Shown: positions 9,271 to 16,903 of the stretch, piece by piece
How the letters are laid out: each line of letters begins with the position of its first letter
Position numbering within the stretch: the first letter of the stretch is position 1
NCBI GenBank assembly: GCA_017504435.1
Contig: JAFVRD010000009.1
Location: 1-43,449, forward strand
Reading direction: 5' to 3'
Origin: Lentisphaeria bacterium
GTDB lineage: Bacteria > Verrucomicrobiota > Lentisphaeria > Victivallales > Victivallaceae
DNA: 43,449 bases
Position numbers and translations under genes: made by a program
Notes under the pieces: model-generated
Told to the model about the DNA's origin: nothing
Databases searched by the model: none
Seen by the model: the letters and a program-made list of their open reading frames with translations, nothing else

Positions 9271-9753
9271 ATGAATACATCTTTCAGAAATCTTCGCAGA
9301 TGGCCCTTTGCCACGATTTTATCCGCCAGGAAATATGGTTATGATAATATTTTTGCACCTCACGGCGCAAAACTCGGTTCTCAACTGTGTATGTCTATTC
9401 TCCGGGGCGACAACCGGGAAGTCAGGCTGATGCTTGACAATGGAGCTCCGATCAACCACCGGGATGAACCGGACGGCTGGACTCCTCTGATATACAGTAT
9501 TTATTATCACAATCCGGAAGCCATGGAAATGCTGCTTGAAAAAGGTGCCGATATCTCTGCAACTGATTTTGCCGGACGTTCCCCGCTGATGATCGCTGCC
9601 ATTACCGGCAATGATTCGCTGCTCAAACGCTTTATTGAAGCCGGAGCAGATCCGTCAGTGAGAGATTACCGCAACAAAAGCGCACTTGATTTTGCTGCCG
9701 AATTCCGCAATCACAAATGTGTGGAAATATTGACAGGTGTTGTCAAATCATAG
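9271..9753 (+). CDS. Ankyrin-repeat protein
   Basis: A 160-residue protein with about four ankyrin repeats from residue 36 on: a degenerate one (GDNREVRLMLDNGAPINHRD), then GWTPLIYSIYYHN, GRSPLMIAAITGN and KSALDFAAEFRNH. Each is followed by a leucine-rich helix and a GA-D loop. There is no signal peptide or membrane segment, so it should be cytosolic and act through protein binding. AAAGGG precedes ATG 9271. It is 18 nt upstream of the antiporter gene and in the same transcript, so a regulatory or assembly role for the arginine acid-resistance pair is plausible but unproven. Confidence 0.8.
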   Translation: MNTSFRNLRRWPFATILSARKYGYDNIFAPHGAKLGSQLCMSILRGDNREVRLMLDNGAPINHRDEPDGWTPLIYSIYYHNPEAMEMLLEKGADISATDFAGRSPLMIAAITGNDSLLKRFIEAGADPSVRDYRNKSALDFAAEFRNHKCVEILTGVVKS

Positions 9754-9771
9754 AAGAAAAGGAGCAACATT

Positions 9772-11238
9772 ATGAGTAAATCAGGAAAACTTGGCAGTGC
9801 CTCTCTTGCTGCACTCGTGGTCAGTGCCATGATCGGCGGAGGAATTTTCAGCATGCCGCAAAATATCGCTCAAAGCGCATCGGTAATGGCTGTCATTACA
9901 GCATGGATCATTACCGGTGTGGGAATGTTTTTCCTTGCCAATACATTCCGTATTCTTGCCGATATCCGTCCGGATGCCACCACCGGTATTTATGCTTATG
10001 CCCGCAACGGATTCGGTAAATTCGCCGGCTTTCAAATCGCCTGGGCGTACTGGTTATGTAATATTTTCGGCAATGTTGCTTACGCGGTATTACTCATGGA
10101 TGCCCTTAATTACTTTTTCCCGGGCTGGTTCACCGGCGGCAACAACCTGTGGTCGATAATCGGTGGTTCGCTGGTGATCTGGATCATGAATTACGCAGTA
10201 TTGCGCGGCACCAGACAAGCAGCCGGGATCAATACATTCGGAACTGTGTGTAAACTTCTGCCGCTGTTTTTATTCATCCTTATCATGCTGTTCGCATTCC
10301 GCTGGAGCACCTTTACCACGGATATGTTCGGTACTGAAAATCTGCCGGCATTTCATACCCGTCCGCTCGGCGGATTTCTGACTCAGATCAAATCAACCAT
10401 GATGGTTACGCTGTGGGCTTTTATCGGAATTGAGGGTGCCGTTGTTGTCTCCGCCGGCGCCAGCAGTCAGAAAGCTGTCGGCAGAGCCACCATGGTTGGT
10501 TTTCTCGGCTGTCTGGCAATCTATGTTCTGCTCAGCATACTGCCTTTCGGAAATATGCCTCAAGGGGAAATCGCACAGCTCACCAACCCCTCGACTGCGG
10601 AATTGCTGCAGGACACGGTACATGCACGCTGGGGTGGTGTGGTAATGAATCTCGGTGTTATCATTGCATTGCTCACCAGCTGGCTGGCATTCACCATTAT
10701 GATCGCTCAAATACCTTATGCCGCAGCTCAGGATGGAACGTTCCCCCGGATTTTCCGGCATGAAAATCACAACGGAGCCCCGGATGTCTCGCTCTGGGTG
10801 ACCAGCAGTGTCATGCAATTGACTATGATCCTGGTATATTTTTCCAATAATGCCTGGAATACCATGCTCAGCATCACCAGCGTGATGATACTGCCGCCGT
10901 ACCTGGCATGCACGCTTTATTTGTGGAAGATCTGTGCGGATAAACAATATCCCGCCGGAGCAACTGCCGGAACATTTTTCGCGACTCTGTGCGGTGTGGC
11001 AGGTTCGATCTACGCGTTGTGGATGATATATGCCGCCGGACTGAAATATCTGGCAATGGCATTCATTTTCCTGCTGATCGGAATTCCGGTTTTCATCTGG
11101 GCAAGACATAATGTCAATCAGGAAAATTCTGCTCCGCAACAGTATTTCACCGGCAGAGAGGCTTTCGCCGCCATCCTGATCGTGATTATTGCCGTCATCG
11201 CCGCCATCGCCGCCTGCACCGGAAAAATCCAACTTTGA
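9772..11238 (+). CDS. APC-family amino acid antiporter, probable arginine:agmatine exchanger
   Basis: A 488-residue membrane protein with about 12-13 hydrophobic segments. The first helix carries the APC substrate-binding loop GGGIFSMP, and helix 6 has the WAFIGIEGAVVVSAGA block typical of basic amino acid/polyamine antiporters (ArcD/AdiC/CadB type). AAGGAG lies 8 nt upstream of the ATG. The next gene, 17 nt downstream, encodes AdiA-type arginine decarboxylase. Arginine in/agmatine out is therefore the most likely exchange. By sequence alone it could also be an arginine:ornithine antiporter of the ArcD branch; I infer substrate from context. Confidence 0.83.
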   Translation: MSKSGKLGSASLAALVVSAMIGGGIFSMPQNIAQSASVMAVITAWIITGVGMFFLANTFRILADIRPDATTGIYAYARNGFGKFAGFQIAWAYWLCNIFGNVAYAVLLMDALNYFFPGWFTGGNNLWSIIGGSLVIWIMNYAVLRGTRQAAGINTFGTVCKLLPLFLFILIMLFAFRWSTFTTDMFGTENLPAFHTRPLGGFLTQIKSTMMVTLWAFIGIEGAVVVSAGASSQKAVGRATMVGFLGCLAIYVLLSILPFGNMPQGEIAQLTNPSTAELLQDTVHARWGGVVMNLGVIIALLTSWLAFTIMIAQIPYAAAQDGTFPRIFRHENHNGAPDVSLWVTSSVMQLTMILVYFSNNAWNTMLSITSVMILPPYLACTLYLWKICADKQYPAGATAGTFFATLCGVAGSIYALWMIYAAGLKYLAMAFIFLLIGIPVFIWARHNVNQENSAPQQYFTGREAFAAILIVIIAVIAAIAACTGKIQL

Positions 11239-11255
11239 ATCTGTGAGGCATCATC

Positions 11256-13544
11256 ATGAATGAAATCATTTCCCGCAAACTGTTGATCGTAGAAGATCAT
11301 ACCCTCAATATCAGCAGCGTTATGCGCAGTGCAGTGTCATCACTGTGTGAAAATATGCGCGACCACGGCTTTCACATCCTCCGGGTACCGTCATGCGCCG
11401 AAGCAGTTCCGCTGGCTGCAACTGATATGGACATTGATACGATATTGCTCGCTGCTGAACTTGATTCATATCAACTCTCCGGCAAAGATGCCGGCAAACT
11501 CCTTGCCGCCATCCGCCATTATCAGAACGGAGTACCGCTGTTTCTGCTTGCCGACCGGGAGAGTTCCCGGGGAGCGATCCCCACCGAATTACTGGATCAT
11601 TCCACCGAATTGATCTGGATTCTGGAAGACAGTCCGGTTTTTATCGCCGGCAGGATCGCCGCCGCCGCAGAAAGATTCCGCAGTACCCTGCTGCCGCCAT
11701 TGATGCAGGCGATTTGGGAATACAATGAATCTCATCACGAATACTCTTGGGCTGCCCCCGGACATCAGGGCGGTAAAGGATTTACCAAAACGCAAAGCGG
11801 AAAAAAGTTCTATGATTTTTACGGAGAAAATCTTTTCCGTACCGATACCGGTATTGAACGCTCCAGTATCGGCTCGCTTCTGGATCACGCCGGAGCATTT
11901 CAGGAAAGTGAAAAATTTGCCGCCAAAGTTTTCGGTGCCGATCTCTCTTATTCCGGAATAGTCGGCACTTCCGGTTCAAACCGCTCGATCATGCAGGCGG
12001 TCTTGAGTGAAAATGATCTGGCGGTCTGTGACCGTAATTGTCACAAATCCATCGAACAGGGACTTATCAACACCGGCGCGACTCCGGTCTATCTGGTGCC
12101 GACCCGCAACCGTTACGGCATTATCGGCCCGGTTCTGCCGTCAGAACTTACCGCCGATTCGATCGCCGGAAAAATCGCGGCCTCCCCGTTGAAAGTATCC
12201 GGAGACACCCGGGCTTATGCAGTATTGACCAATTGCACCTATGACGGATTGTGTTACAATGCCTGTGCCGCAGAGAAAACGCTTGCCGAATCAGTTGACC
12301 GTATCCATTTTGATGAAGCATGGTACGCTTATGCAAAATTCAACCCGCTTTATTGCGGCCACTATGCGATGCGGAAAAATCACTGCACCCACAGCGGAGC
12401 AACCGTTTTTGCCACCCACTCCACTCACAAACTGCTGGCAGCCCTCTCGCAGGCAAGTTATATCCATATGCGGTGCGGTAAAAAAGCTCCGTCTCCGGAT
12501 CAGCTCAATCAGGGATATTTACTCAACACCTCCACATCACCGCTTTACGCAATTTGCGCATCCAATGATATCGCTGCCAAAATGATGGCGGAAAACGGTA
12601 CTGCATTAACCTCAGAAGTCATCGATGAAGCTATCGACTTCCGGCAGGCATTGGCAAGATTGGAACGGGAGCTTGCCAAAGGCGGTTCATGGTTTTTCAA
12701 AGTCTGGAACCCGCCGCAGATCACTGATCCGGATACCGGAAAAGTGTATGATTTTGCAGATGCTCCCAAAGAACTGCTCGCCAATTGTCAGGATTGCTGG
12801 CGGCTCCGGGCCGGTGAAAAATGGCACGGCTTTGATGCATTGCAGAGCGACGACTGGGTGATGCTTGACCCGATCAAAGTCAGTATTCTGACTCCGGGCA
12901 TGAGTGACGATGGTACATTACAGGGCAACGGTGTCCCGGCAGCATTGGTGGCAAATTTTATTTACGACGCCGGGATCGTACCGACCCGAAGTACAGATTT
13001 CCAGTTGATGTTCCTCTTTTCAATCGGGATCACCAGAGGCAAATGGACCACACTGCTCAACGCGCTGCTCCGCTTCAAGCGGCTCTACGATGCCAATGCT
13101 CCGCTGGAGGATGTGCTGCCGGAAACAGCCCGTTGTCATAAAGAACATTATGGAGATATCGGCATCAGGGACCTGGGCGAAAAAATGTTTGAGCATCTCA
13201 AAAAATACAATCCGGGAGCAAAACTCAATGCCGCGTTTGAATCTCTGCCGGTTCCGGCGATGACGCCCCGGCACGCCTATATGGAAATGGTTCGCGGTAA
13301 TATTGAATTGGTTCCCGCTTCTAAACTTGCCGGCCGGATCGCTGCCAATGCGCTGATACCGTACCCGCCCGGAATTCCGATGGTGATTTCCGGAGAAAGA
13401 TTCGGCGGCAAAGATAATCCGCATATCGCTTATCTGGAATCATTGGCGGCATGGGATGCCGAATTCCCCGGATTTGAACACGTTACCGAAGGAAGTACCG
13501 TGATCAATGGAGTCTATCATGTCAATTGCATAAAAGAAAGTTGA
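11256..13544 (+). CDS. adiA: Biodegradative arginine decarboxylase
   Basis: A 762-residue PLP enzyme of the Orn/Lys/Arg decarboxylase group III, similar in length to E. coli AdiA. The N-terminal wing domain is about residues 1-135. The catalytic domain shows PGHQGGKGF, GTSGSNRSIMQ, IHFDEAWYAYAKFNP and the PLP lysine K392 in ATHSTHKLLAALSQASYIH. The C-terminal part has NALIPYPPGIPM. Similarity is clearly greater to AdiA than to CadA or SpeF in the segments I can recall (for example YDFADAPKELL, DPIKVSILTPGM and PTRSTDFQ). It converts arginine to agmatine and CO2, consuming a proton, and with the antiporter upstream forms an acid-resistance system; agmatine could also feed polyamine synthesis. 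Confidence 0.92.
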   Translation: MNEIISRKLLIVEDHTLNISSVMRSAVSSLCENMRDHGFHILRVPSCAEAVPLAATDMDIDTILLAAELDSYQLSGKDAGKLLAAIRHYQNGVPLFLLADRESSRGAIPTELLDHSTELIWILEDSPVFIAGRIAAAAERFRSTLLPPLMQAIWEYNESHHEYSWAAPGHQGGKGFTKTQSGKKFYDFYGENLFRTDTGIERSSIGSLLDHAGAFQESEKFAAKVFGADLSYSGIVGTSGSNRSIMQAVLSENDLAVCDRNCHKSIEQGLINTGATPVYLVPTRNRYGIIGPVLPSELTADSIAGKIAASPLKVSGDTRAYAVLTNCTYDGLCYNACAAEKTLAESVDRIHFDEAWYAYAKFNPLYCGHYAMRKNHCTHSGATVFATHSTHKLLAALSQASYIHMRCGKKAPSPDQLNQGYLLNTSTSPLYAICASNDIAAKMMAENGTALTSEVIDEAIDFRQALARLERELAKGGSWFFKVWNPPQITDPDTGKVYDFADAPKELLANCQDCWRLRAGEKWHGFDALQSDDWVMLDPIKVSILTPGMSDDGTLQGNGVPAALVANFIYDAGIVPTRSTDFQLMFLFSIGITRGKWTTLLNALLRFKRLYDANAPLEDVLPETARCHKEHYGDIGIRDLGEKMFEHLKKYNPGAKLNAAFESLPVPAMTPRHAYMEMVRGNIELVPASKLAGRIAANALIPYPPGIPMVISGERFGGKDNPHIAYLESLAAWDAEFPGFEHVTEGSTVINGVYHVNCIKES

Positions 13545-13584
13545 TATCCGGTCAACTGTCCGGTAAAAACTGCCCCCACACCCG

Positions 13585-13632
13585 CGGGGCGGCAATAAAA
13601 GGTTCTTCCCCGGAACCGCCGCCCCGTTTTTT
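13585..13632 (+). terminator. Terminator hairpin 1 of 3 after adiA
   Basis: CGGGGCGGC (13585-13593) pairs with GCCGCCCCG (13618-13626), followed by six T. Very stable stem, 41 nt after the adiA stop. Confidence 0.85.
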
Positions 13633-13648
13633 ATAAGCCCCCACACCC

Positions 13649-13697
13649 GCGGGGCGGCAACAAAAGGTTTCTCCCCGGAACCGCCGCCCCGCTTTTT
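13649..13697 (+). terminator. Terminator hairpin 2 of 3 after adiA
   Basis: GCGGGGCGGC (13649-13658) pairs perfectly with GCCGCCCCGC (13683-13692), followed by five T. Confidence 0.8.
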
Positions 13698-13713
13698 ATA
13701 AGCCCCCACACCC

Positions 13714-13764
13714 GCGGGACGGCAACAAAAGGTTTCTCCCCGGAACCGCCGCCCCGCTTTTTTT
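13714..13764 (+). terminator. Terminator hairpin 3 of 3 after adiA
   Basis: GCGGGACGGC (13714-13723) pairs with GCCGCCCCGC (13748-13757) with one A-C mismatch, followed by seven T (13758-13764), the longest T run of the three. Confidence 0.8.
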
Positions 13765-13786
13765 GACTTTAAATTCCCACACAAAC

Positions 13787-13840
13787 AGCGAAATATCTGA
13801 CGATGACTGTCACGTCAGTGAAAGCAAATATCTCCTGCCT
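13787..13840 (-). mobile_element. Degenerate internal fragment of the MITE family
   Basis: About 54 bp resemble the interior of copy B (plus-strand GCGAAATATCTG, then a GTCA...GTGAAAG core, then TCTCCTGCC against CTCCTGCC). By eye about two thirds of positions match; neither end of the element is present. It looks like an old remnant in the adiA-queF gap. The orientation is that of copy B. Confidence 0.4.
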
Positions 13841-13916
13841 TGCAGTAAAAAGCACTTAATACTTCAAAACAGAGGTTTTTTATTTGCAGATGAGTATAAT
13901 TTTACCTTTCTGTTAC

Positions 13917-13945
13917 TGGTAATTAAATCATAATGATGCTATATT
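13917..13945 (+). promoter_or_regulatory. Possible promoter of queF-argJ-purQ
   Basis: TGGTAA (13917-13922), 17 nt, TATATT (13940-13945), 40 nt before the queF ATG. The -10 matches the local pattern; the -35 is weaker. An additional TATAAT occurs near 13894 without a good -35. Confidence 0.4.
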
Positions 13946-13985
13946 ATTATGTATGCTTTTATATTAACAACGGAGAAATGCTTTT

Positions 13986-14420
13986 ATGGACAAAACATCT
14001 TCACAGCGGTTTGATAAACTTACTCTCCTTGCCGCCTCGGAGAAACGTTATCCGAAACACCCCGGCGAAGCCAAACTGGAGTGCTTTGACAACCTCTACA
14101 GCGACCGGGATTACGTTATCGAATTCGATTGTCCGGAATACACCTCCCTCTGTCCGGTCACAGGGCAACCGGATTTCGGTCATCTGACCTTGCGTTATGT
14201 CCCGGACAAACTCTGCATCGAGAGCAAATCGCTGAAGTTGTATCTCTACAGTTTCCGCAATGCCAACATCTTTCACGAAGAAGCCGTCAATTCCCTGCTC
14301 GATGCGGTGGTAAAGACATGCTCTCCGCGAAAAGCCGAAGTGATCGGTAAATTCCGTCCCCGCGGCGGGATCGCCATAAATGTAAAAGCAACCTACGGAG
14401 GAACTATCGATGAGTTTTGA
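13986..14420 (+). CDS. queF: NADPH-dependent preQ0 reductase
   Basis: A 144-residue tunnelling-fold enzyme that reduces preQ0 (7-cyano-7-deazaguanine) to preQ1 in queuosine synthesis. The thioimide-forming cysteine is C56 in EYTSLCPVTGQPDF, with the proton-transfer Asp D63. The signature ESKSLKLYLYSFRN follows, then FHEE and KFRPRGGI. Length fits the short unimodular class (B. subtilis type). The start at 13986 has GGAG upstream. It overlaps argJ by 11 nt. No other queuosine gene is in the window. Confidence 0.94.
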   Translation: MDKTSSQRFDKLTLLAASEKRYPKHPGEAKLECFDNLYSDRDYVIEFDCPEYTSLCPVTGQPDFGHLTLRYVPDKLCIESKSLKLYLYSFRNANIFHEEAVNSLLDAVVKTCSPRKAEVIGKFRPRGGIAINVKATYGGTIDEF

Positions 14421-15636
14421 ATTTATCGAAAACGGCACTGTAACAAGTGTACCGGGGTTTCTTGCGACCGGAGTTACCGCCGGATTCAAGCGCAGCGGTG
14501 CACCGGATTTTGCAATGGTTTTCAGTGAAGAAAAAGAAACCAACTTTGCCGGAGTATTCACCAGCTGCACCTTTGCCGCCGCTCCGGTCAGACTCTGCCA
14601 ACAGCGGGTCCGGGAAAGCAAATTCATGCGTGCAGTCATCATCAACAGCGGTAATGCCAACGCCTGTACCGGTGAACCCGGTTTGAATGCCGCACGCCAA
14701 AGTTGTGCAATCACCGCCGCAGCTCTCGGTATTGCTCCAGAAGAAGTCTGCGTGGCTTCCACCGGCAGGATCGGCGTACAGATGAATATGGAATTGATCG
14801 AACGCGGTGTCGCTCTTGCCGTACCAGCCCTTTCCAACAACGGCGGAACACTGGCGTCAGAAGCAATCATCACCACAGATACTGTTCCCAAAGCCGCTGC
14901 TGCCAAAGTCAATATCAACGGCAAAACCGTCACCATCGGAGCCATGACCAAAGGGGCAGGCATGATTGACCCCAAATTGACGACTCCGCATGCCACCATG
15001 ATCTGTATCATCACCACCGATGCCAAAATTGCCAATGCGGATCTCTTGAAACTCCTTGATCGTAATGCTCAGGATTCATTTAACCGTATTACGGTAGACG
15101 GCGATATGAGTACCAACGATACGGTGCTGGTTCTTGCCAACGGCAGATCCGGAGTGGAAATCCCCCCCGGCAGTGACGCAGAAAAGCTTTTCGCCGATAC
15201 CCTGTTGGCAGTGATGCAGAATCTCGCCCGCCGGATGGTCAAAGATGGCGAAGGAGCAACTAAATTTGTAGAAATAAAAATCGTCAATGCCCGCAGCGTG
15301 GAAGATGCCAAACTTGCCGCTGAAGCGATCGGTAATTCCGCGTTGTGCAAAACCGCATGGTTCGGCAATGATCCCAACTGGGGACGGGTCGTCGCTGCAC
15401 TGGGATATTCCGGAGCAAAACTTGATCCGGAAAAATGTGATATTTATTTCGGGGACATCCCGGTGGTAAAAAACGGCGGAGATGCCGGAACCCTGGAAAA
15501 AGATCTGCTTGCCACTGTCAAAGCGGATGAATTCACCATCACCTGCGACTTCAATGACGGGGATTGTGAATACTGGGTCTGGACAAGCGATTTCTCCTAT
15601 GAATATGTTAAGATCAATGCAGATTATCACACCTAA
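14410..15636 (+). CDS. argJ: Glutamate N-acetyltransferase / ornithine acetyltransferase
   Basis: A 408-residue enzyme of the arginine pathway that moves the acetyl group from N-acetylornithine to glutamate. The self-cleavage site is A195|T196 in TTPHATMICI, preceded by GAMTKGAGMIDPKL; the new N-terminal Thr is the nucleophile. Other marks are NSGNANACTG and, near the C-terminus, WGRVVAALGYSGA. Length fits. It is co-translated with queF (11-nt overlap) and followed 14 nt later by purQ. A monofunctional or bifunctional nature cannot be told by eye. An ArgA-like acetyltransferase is at 30963-31448. Confidence 0.94.
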   Translation: MSFEFIENGTVTSVPGFLATGVTAGFKRSGAPDFAMVFSEEKETNFAGVFTSCTFAAAPVRLCQQRVRESKFMRAVIINSGNANACTGEPGLNAARQSCAITAAALGIAPEEVCVASTGRIGVQMNMELIERGVALAVPALSNNGGTLASEAIITTDTVPKAAAAKVNINGKTVTIGAMTKGAGMIDPKLTTPHATMICIITTDAKIANADLLKLLDRNAQDSFNRITVDGDMSTNDTVLVLANGRSGVEIPPGSDAEKLFADTLLAVMQNLARRMVKDGEGATKFVEIKIVNARSVEDAKLAAEAIGNSALCKTAWFGNDPNWGRVVAALGYSGAKLDPEKCDIYFGDIPVVKNGGDAGTLEKDLLATVKADEFTITCDFNDGDCEYWVWTSDFSYEYVKINADYHT

Positions 15637-15650
15637 TTTATGAGGGAAAG

Positions 15651-16460
15651 ATGAAAAAATCGGATATCAAAACACTGGTTATCACCGGCTTCGGTCTGAA
15701 TTGTGAAAAAGAGACTGCCGCCGCGTGCAAACTTGCCGGAAGTACACCTGAGCAAGTTCATCTCAATGATTTGCTTGCCGGCAAAGAAACTTTGGACAAG
15801 TACCATTTTCTGACCTTTATCGGCGGATTTTCTTTCGGTGACCATCTTGGCAGCGGAACGGTTTTCGCCAACCGGGTCAAATTCAATCTGCGCGACCAGT
15901 TGCAAAAATTTGTTGATGACGGCAAACTGGTTATCGGCATCTGCAACGGCTTCCAGACGCTGACCCGGCTCGGAATGGTTCCGGCTCTCAACGGAGATTA
16001 CTTCACTCAGACTGCAGCTCTGGCCCACAATGACTCCGGAGTTTTCCGCGACGACTGGTGCCGGCTCAAAGCCAATCCGGCATCACCTTGCGTATTTACC
16101 CGCAACATGGATACTGTCCGTCTGCCCCTGCGTCACGGTGAAGGCAAATTCGTTGCCGATCCGGCGGTGCTGGCGGAGATCGAAGCGCGCAATCTGGTTG
16201 CAGTTCGTTATGTCAACGAGGACGGCTCCAATGCCACGGAATTCCCGGCAAACCCCAACGGTTCGCTGAATTCAATTGCCGGCATCTGTGATCCGACCGG
16301 ACGGGTTTTCGGTTTGATGCCGCATCCGGAAGCATTTCTTTCGCCGTTCAATGCTCCGGATTGGACACATGTCAAAGCGACCACCGGTAAACTTCCTGAA
16401 GAAGGCGACGGCGTAGCGTTTTTCCGCAATGCGATCGACTACATCGCGGAAAACTTCTGA
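15651..16460 (+). CDS. purQ: Phosphoribosylformylglycinamidine synthase, glutaminase subunit
   Basis: A 269-residue class I glutamine amidotransferase of the PurQ type; it supplies ammonia to PurL in purine synthesis. The triad is C98 (GICNGFQ), H225 and E227 (MPHPEAF). The N-terminal TGFGLNCEKETA and GGFSFGDHLGSG blocks are typical. It is longer than B. subtilis PurQ (about 227) and like the 260-270 residue forms found in several phyla. AGGGAAAG precedes the ATG. A terminator follows 17 nt after the stop. PurL and PurS are not in the window. Confidence 0.9.
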   Translation: MKKSDIKTLVITGFGLNCEKETAAACKLAGSTPEQVHLNDLLAGKETLDKYHFLTFIGGFSFGDHLGSGTVFANRVKFNLRDQLQKFVDDGKLVIGICNGFQTLTRLGMVPALNGDYFTQTAALAHNDSGVFRDDWCRLKANPASPCVFTRNMDTVRLPLRHGEGKFVADPAVLAEIEARNLVAVRYVNEDGSNATEFPANPNGSLNSIAGICDPTGRVFGLMPHPEAFLSPFNAPDWTHVKATTGKLPEEGDGVAFFRNAIDYIAENF

Positions 16461-16477
16461 CAAAAATGTTCTCACCG

Positions 16478-16507
16478 GCGGCAGGAAACATCCTGCCGCT
16501 TTTTTTG
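16478..16507 (+). terminator. Rho-independent terminator after purQ
   Basis: GCGGCAGG (16478-16485), loop AAACAT, CCTGCCGC (16492-16499), then eight T. Confidence 0.93.
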
Positions 16508-16806
16508 TAACGTTCTGTTCCCGATAAGGGGAGATATTCAGAAGAAGGGGAAACTTCTTTTCACGAGAAAAGAGGTTTTCCACTTCTCCCGAACCCACAT
16601 CCCTTTTCACTTGTCACGGTGTAGTGCAGCGAAGACGGAAGAAAAGCGAAGCTTCTTTAAAAAAGCAACCATTTCCAAGTGCGTAAATAAACATTTTACT
16701 TATCTACCCTCAATGGGAACATAGCAATTTGAAAAAATATCAATTTTCGGGTGGACAGAAACAGTGTTTTTTTATAAAAAAATCCATCCTTTTAAAGGCA
16801 GAAAAC
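16508..16806. other. Non-coding gap before gyrA
   Basis: About 300 nt without a credible gene. It contains small hairpins: AAGAAG-GGGAAA-CTTCTT (16542-16559) and a longer imperfect one around 16564-16589, plus a GAAGCTTC palindrome. The last 100 nt are AT-rich. I see no known riboswitch or RNA family. It may hold a leader RNA or decayed repeat. Confidence 0.4.
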
Positions 16807-16835
16807 TTGTTTAGATGCCGGTGGTGTGCTATATT
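16807..16835 (+). promoter_or_regulatory. Promoter of gyrA
   Basis: TTGTTT (16807-16812), 17 nt, TATATT (16830-16835), about 70 nt upstream of the chosen gyrA ATG. Confidence 0.6.
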
Positions 16836-16903
16836 AACAATATTAATATATTGTATAGTAAGGTTAAGTGTATACTTTTAACAAAAACATAGAGAAAGTG
16901 ACC

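Larger units (their letters stand above)
13572..13764 (+). repeat. Three tandem 65-bp hairpin repeats
   Basis: Copies start at 13572, 13637 and 13702 with an exact 65-bp period and differ at only a few positions. Each contains a 9-10 bp GC stem, an inner GGTT/AACC stem, and a T run. They lie directly behind adiA. The minus-strand reading frame through them is an artefact of the 65-bp repeat, not a gene. Confidence 0.9.
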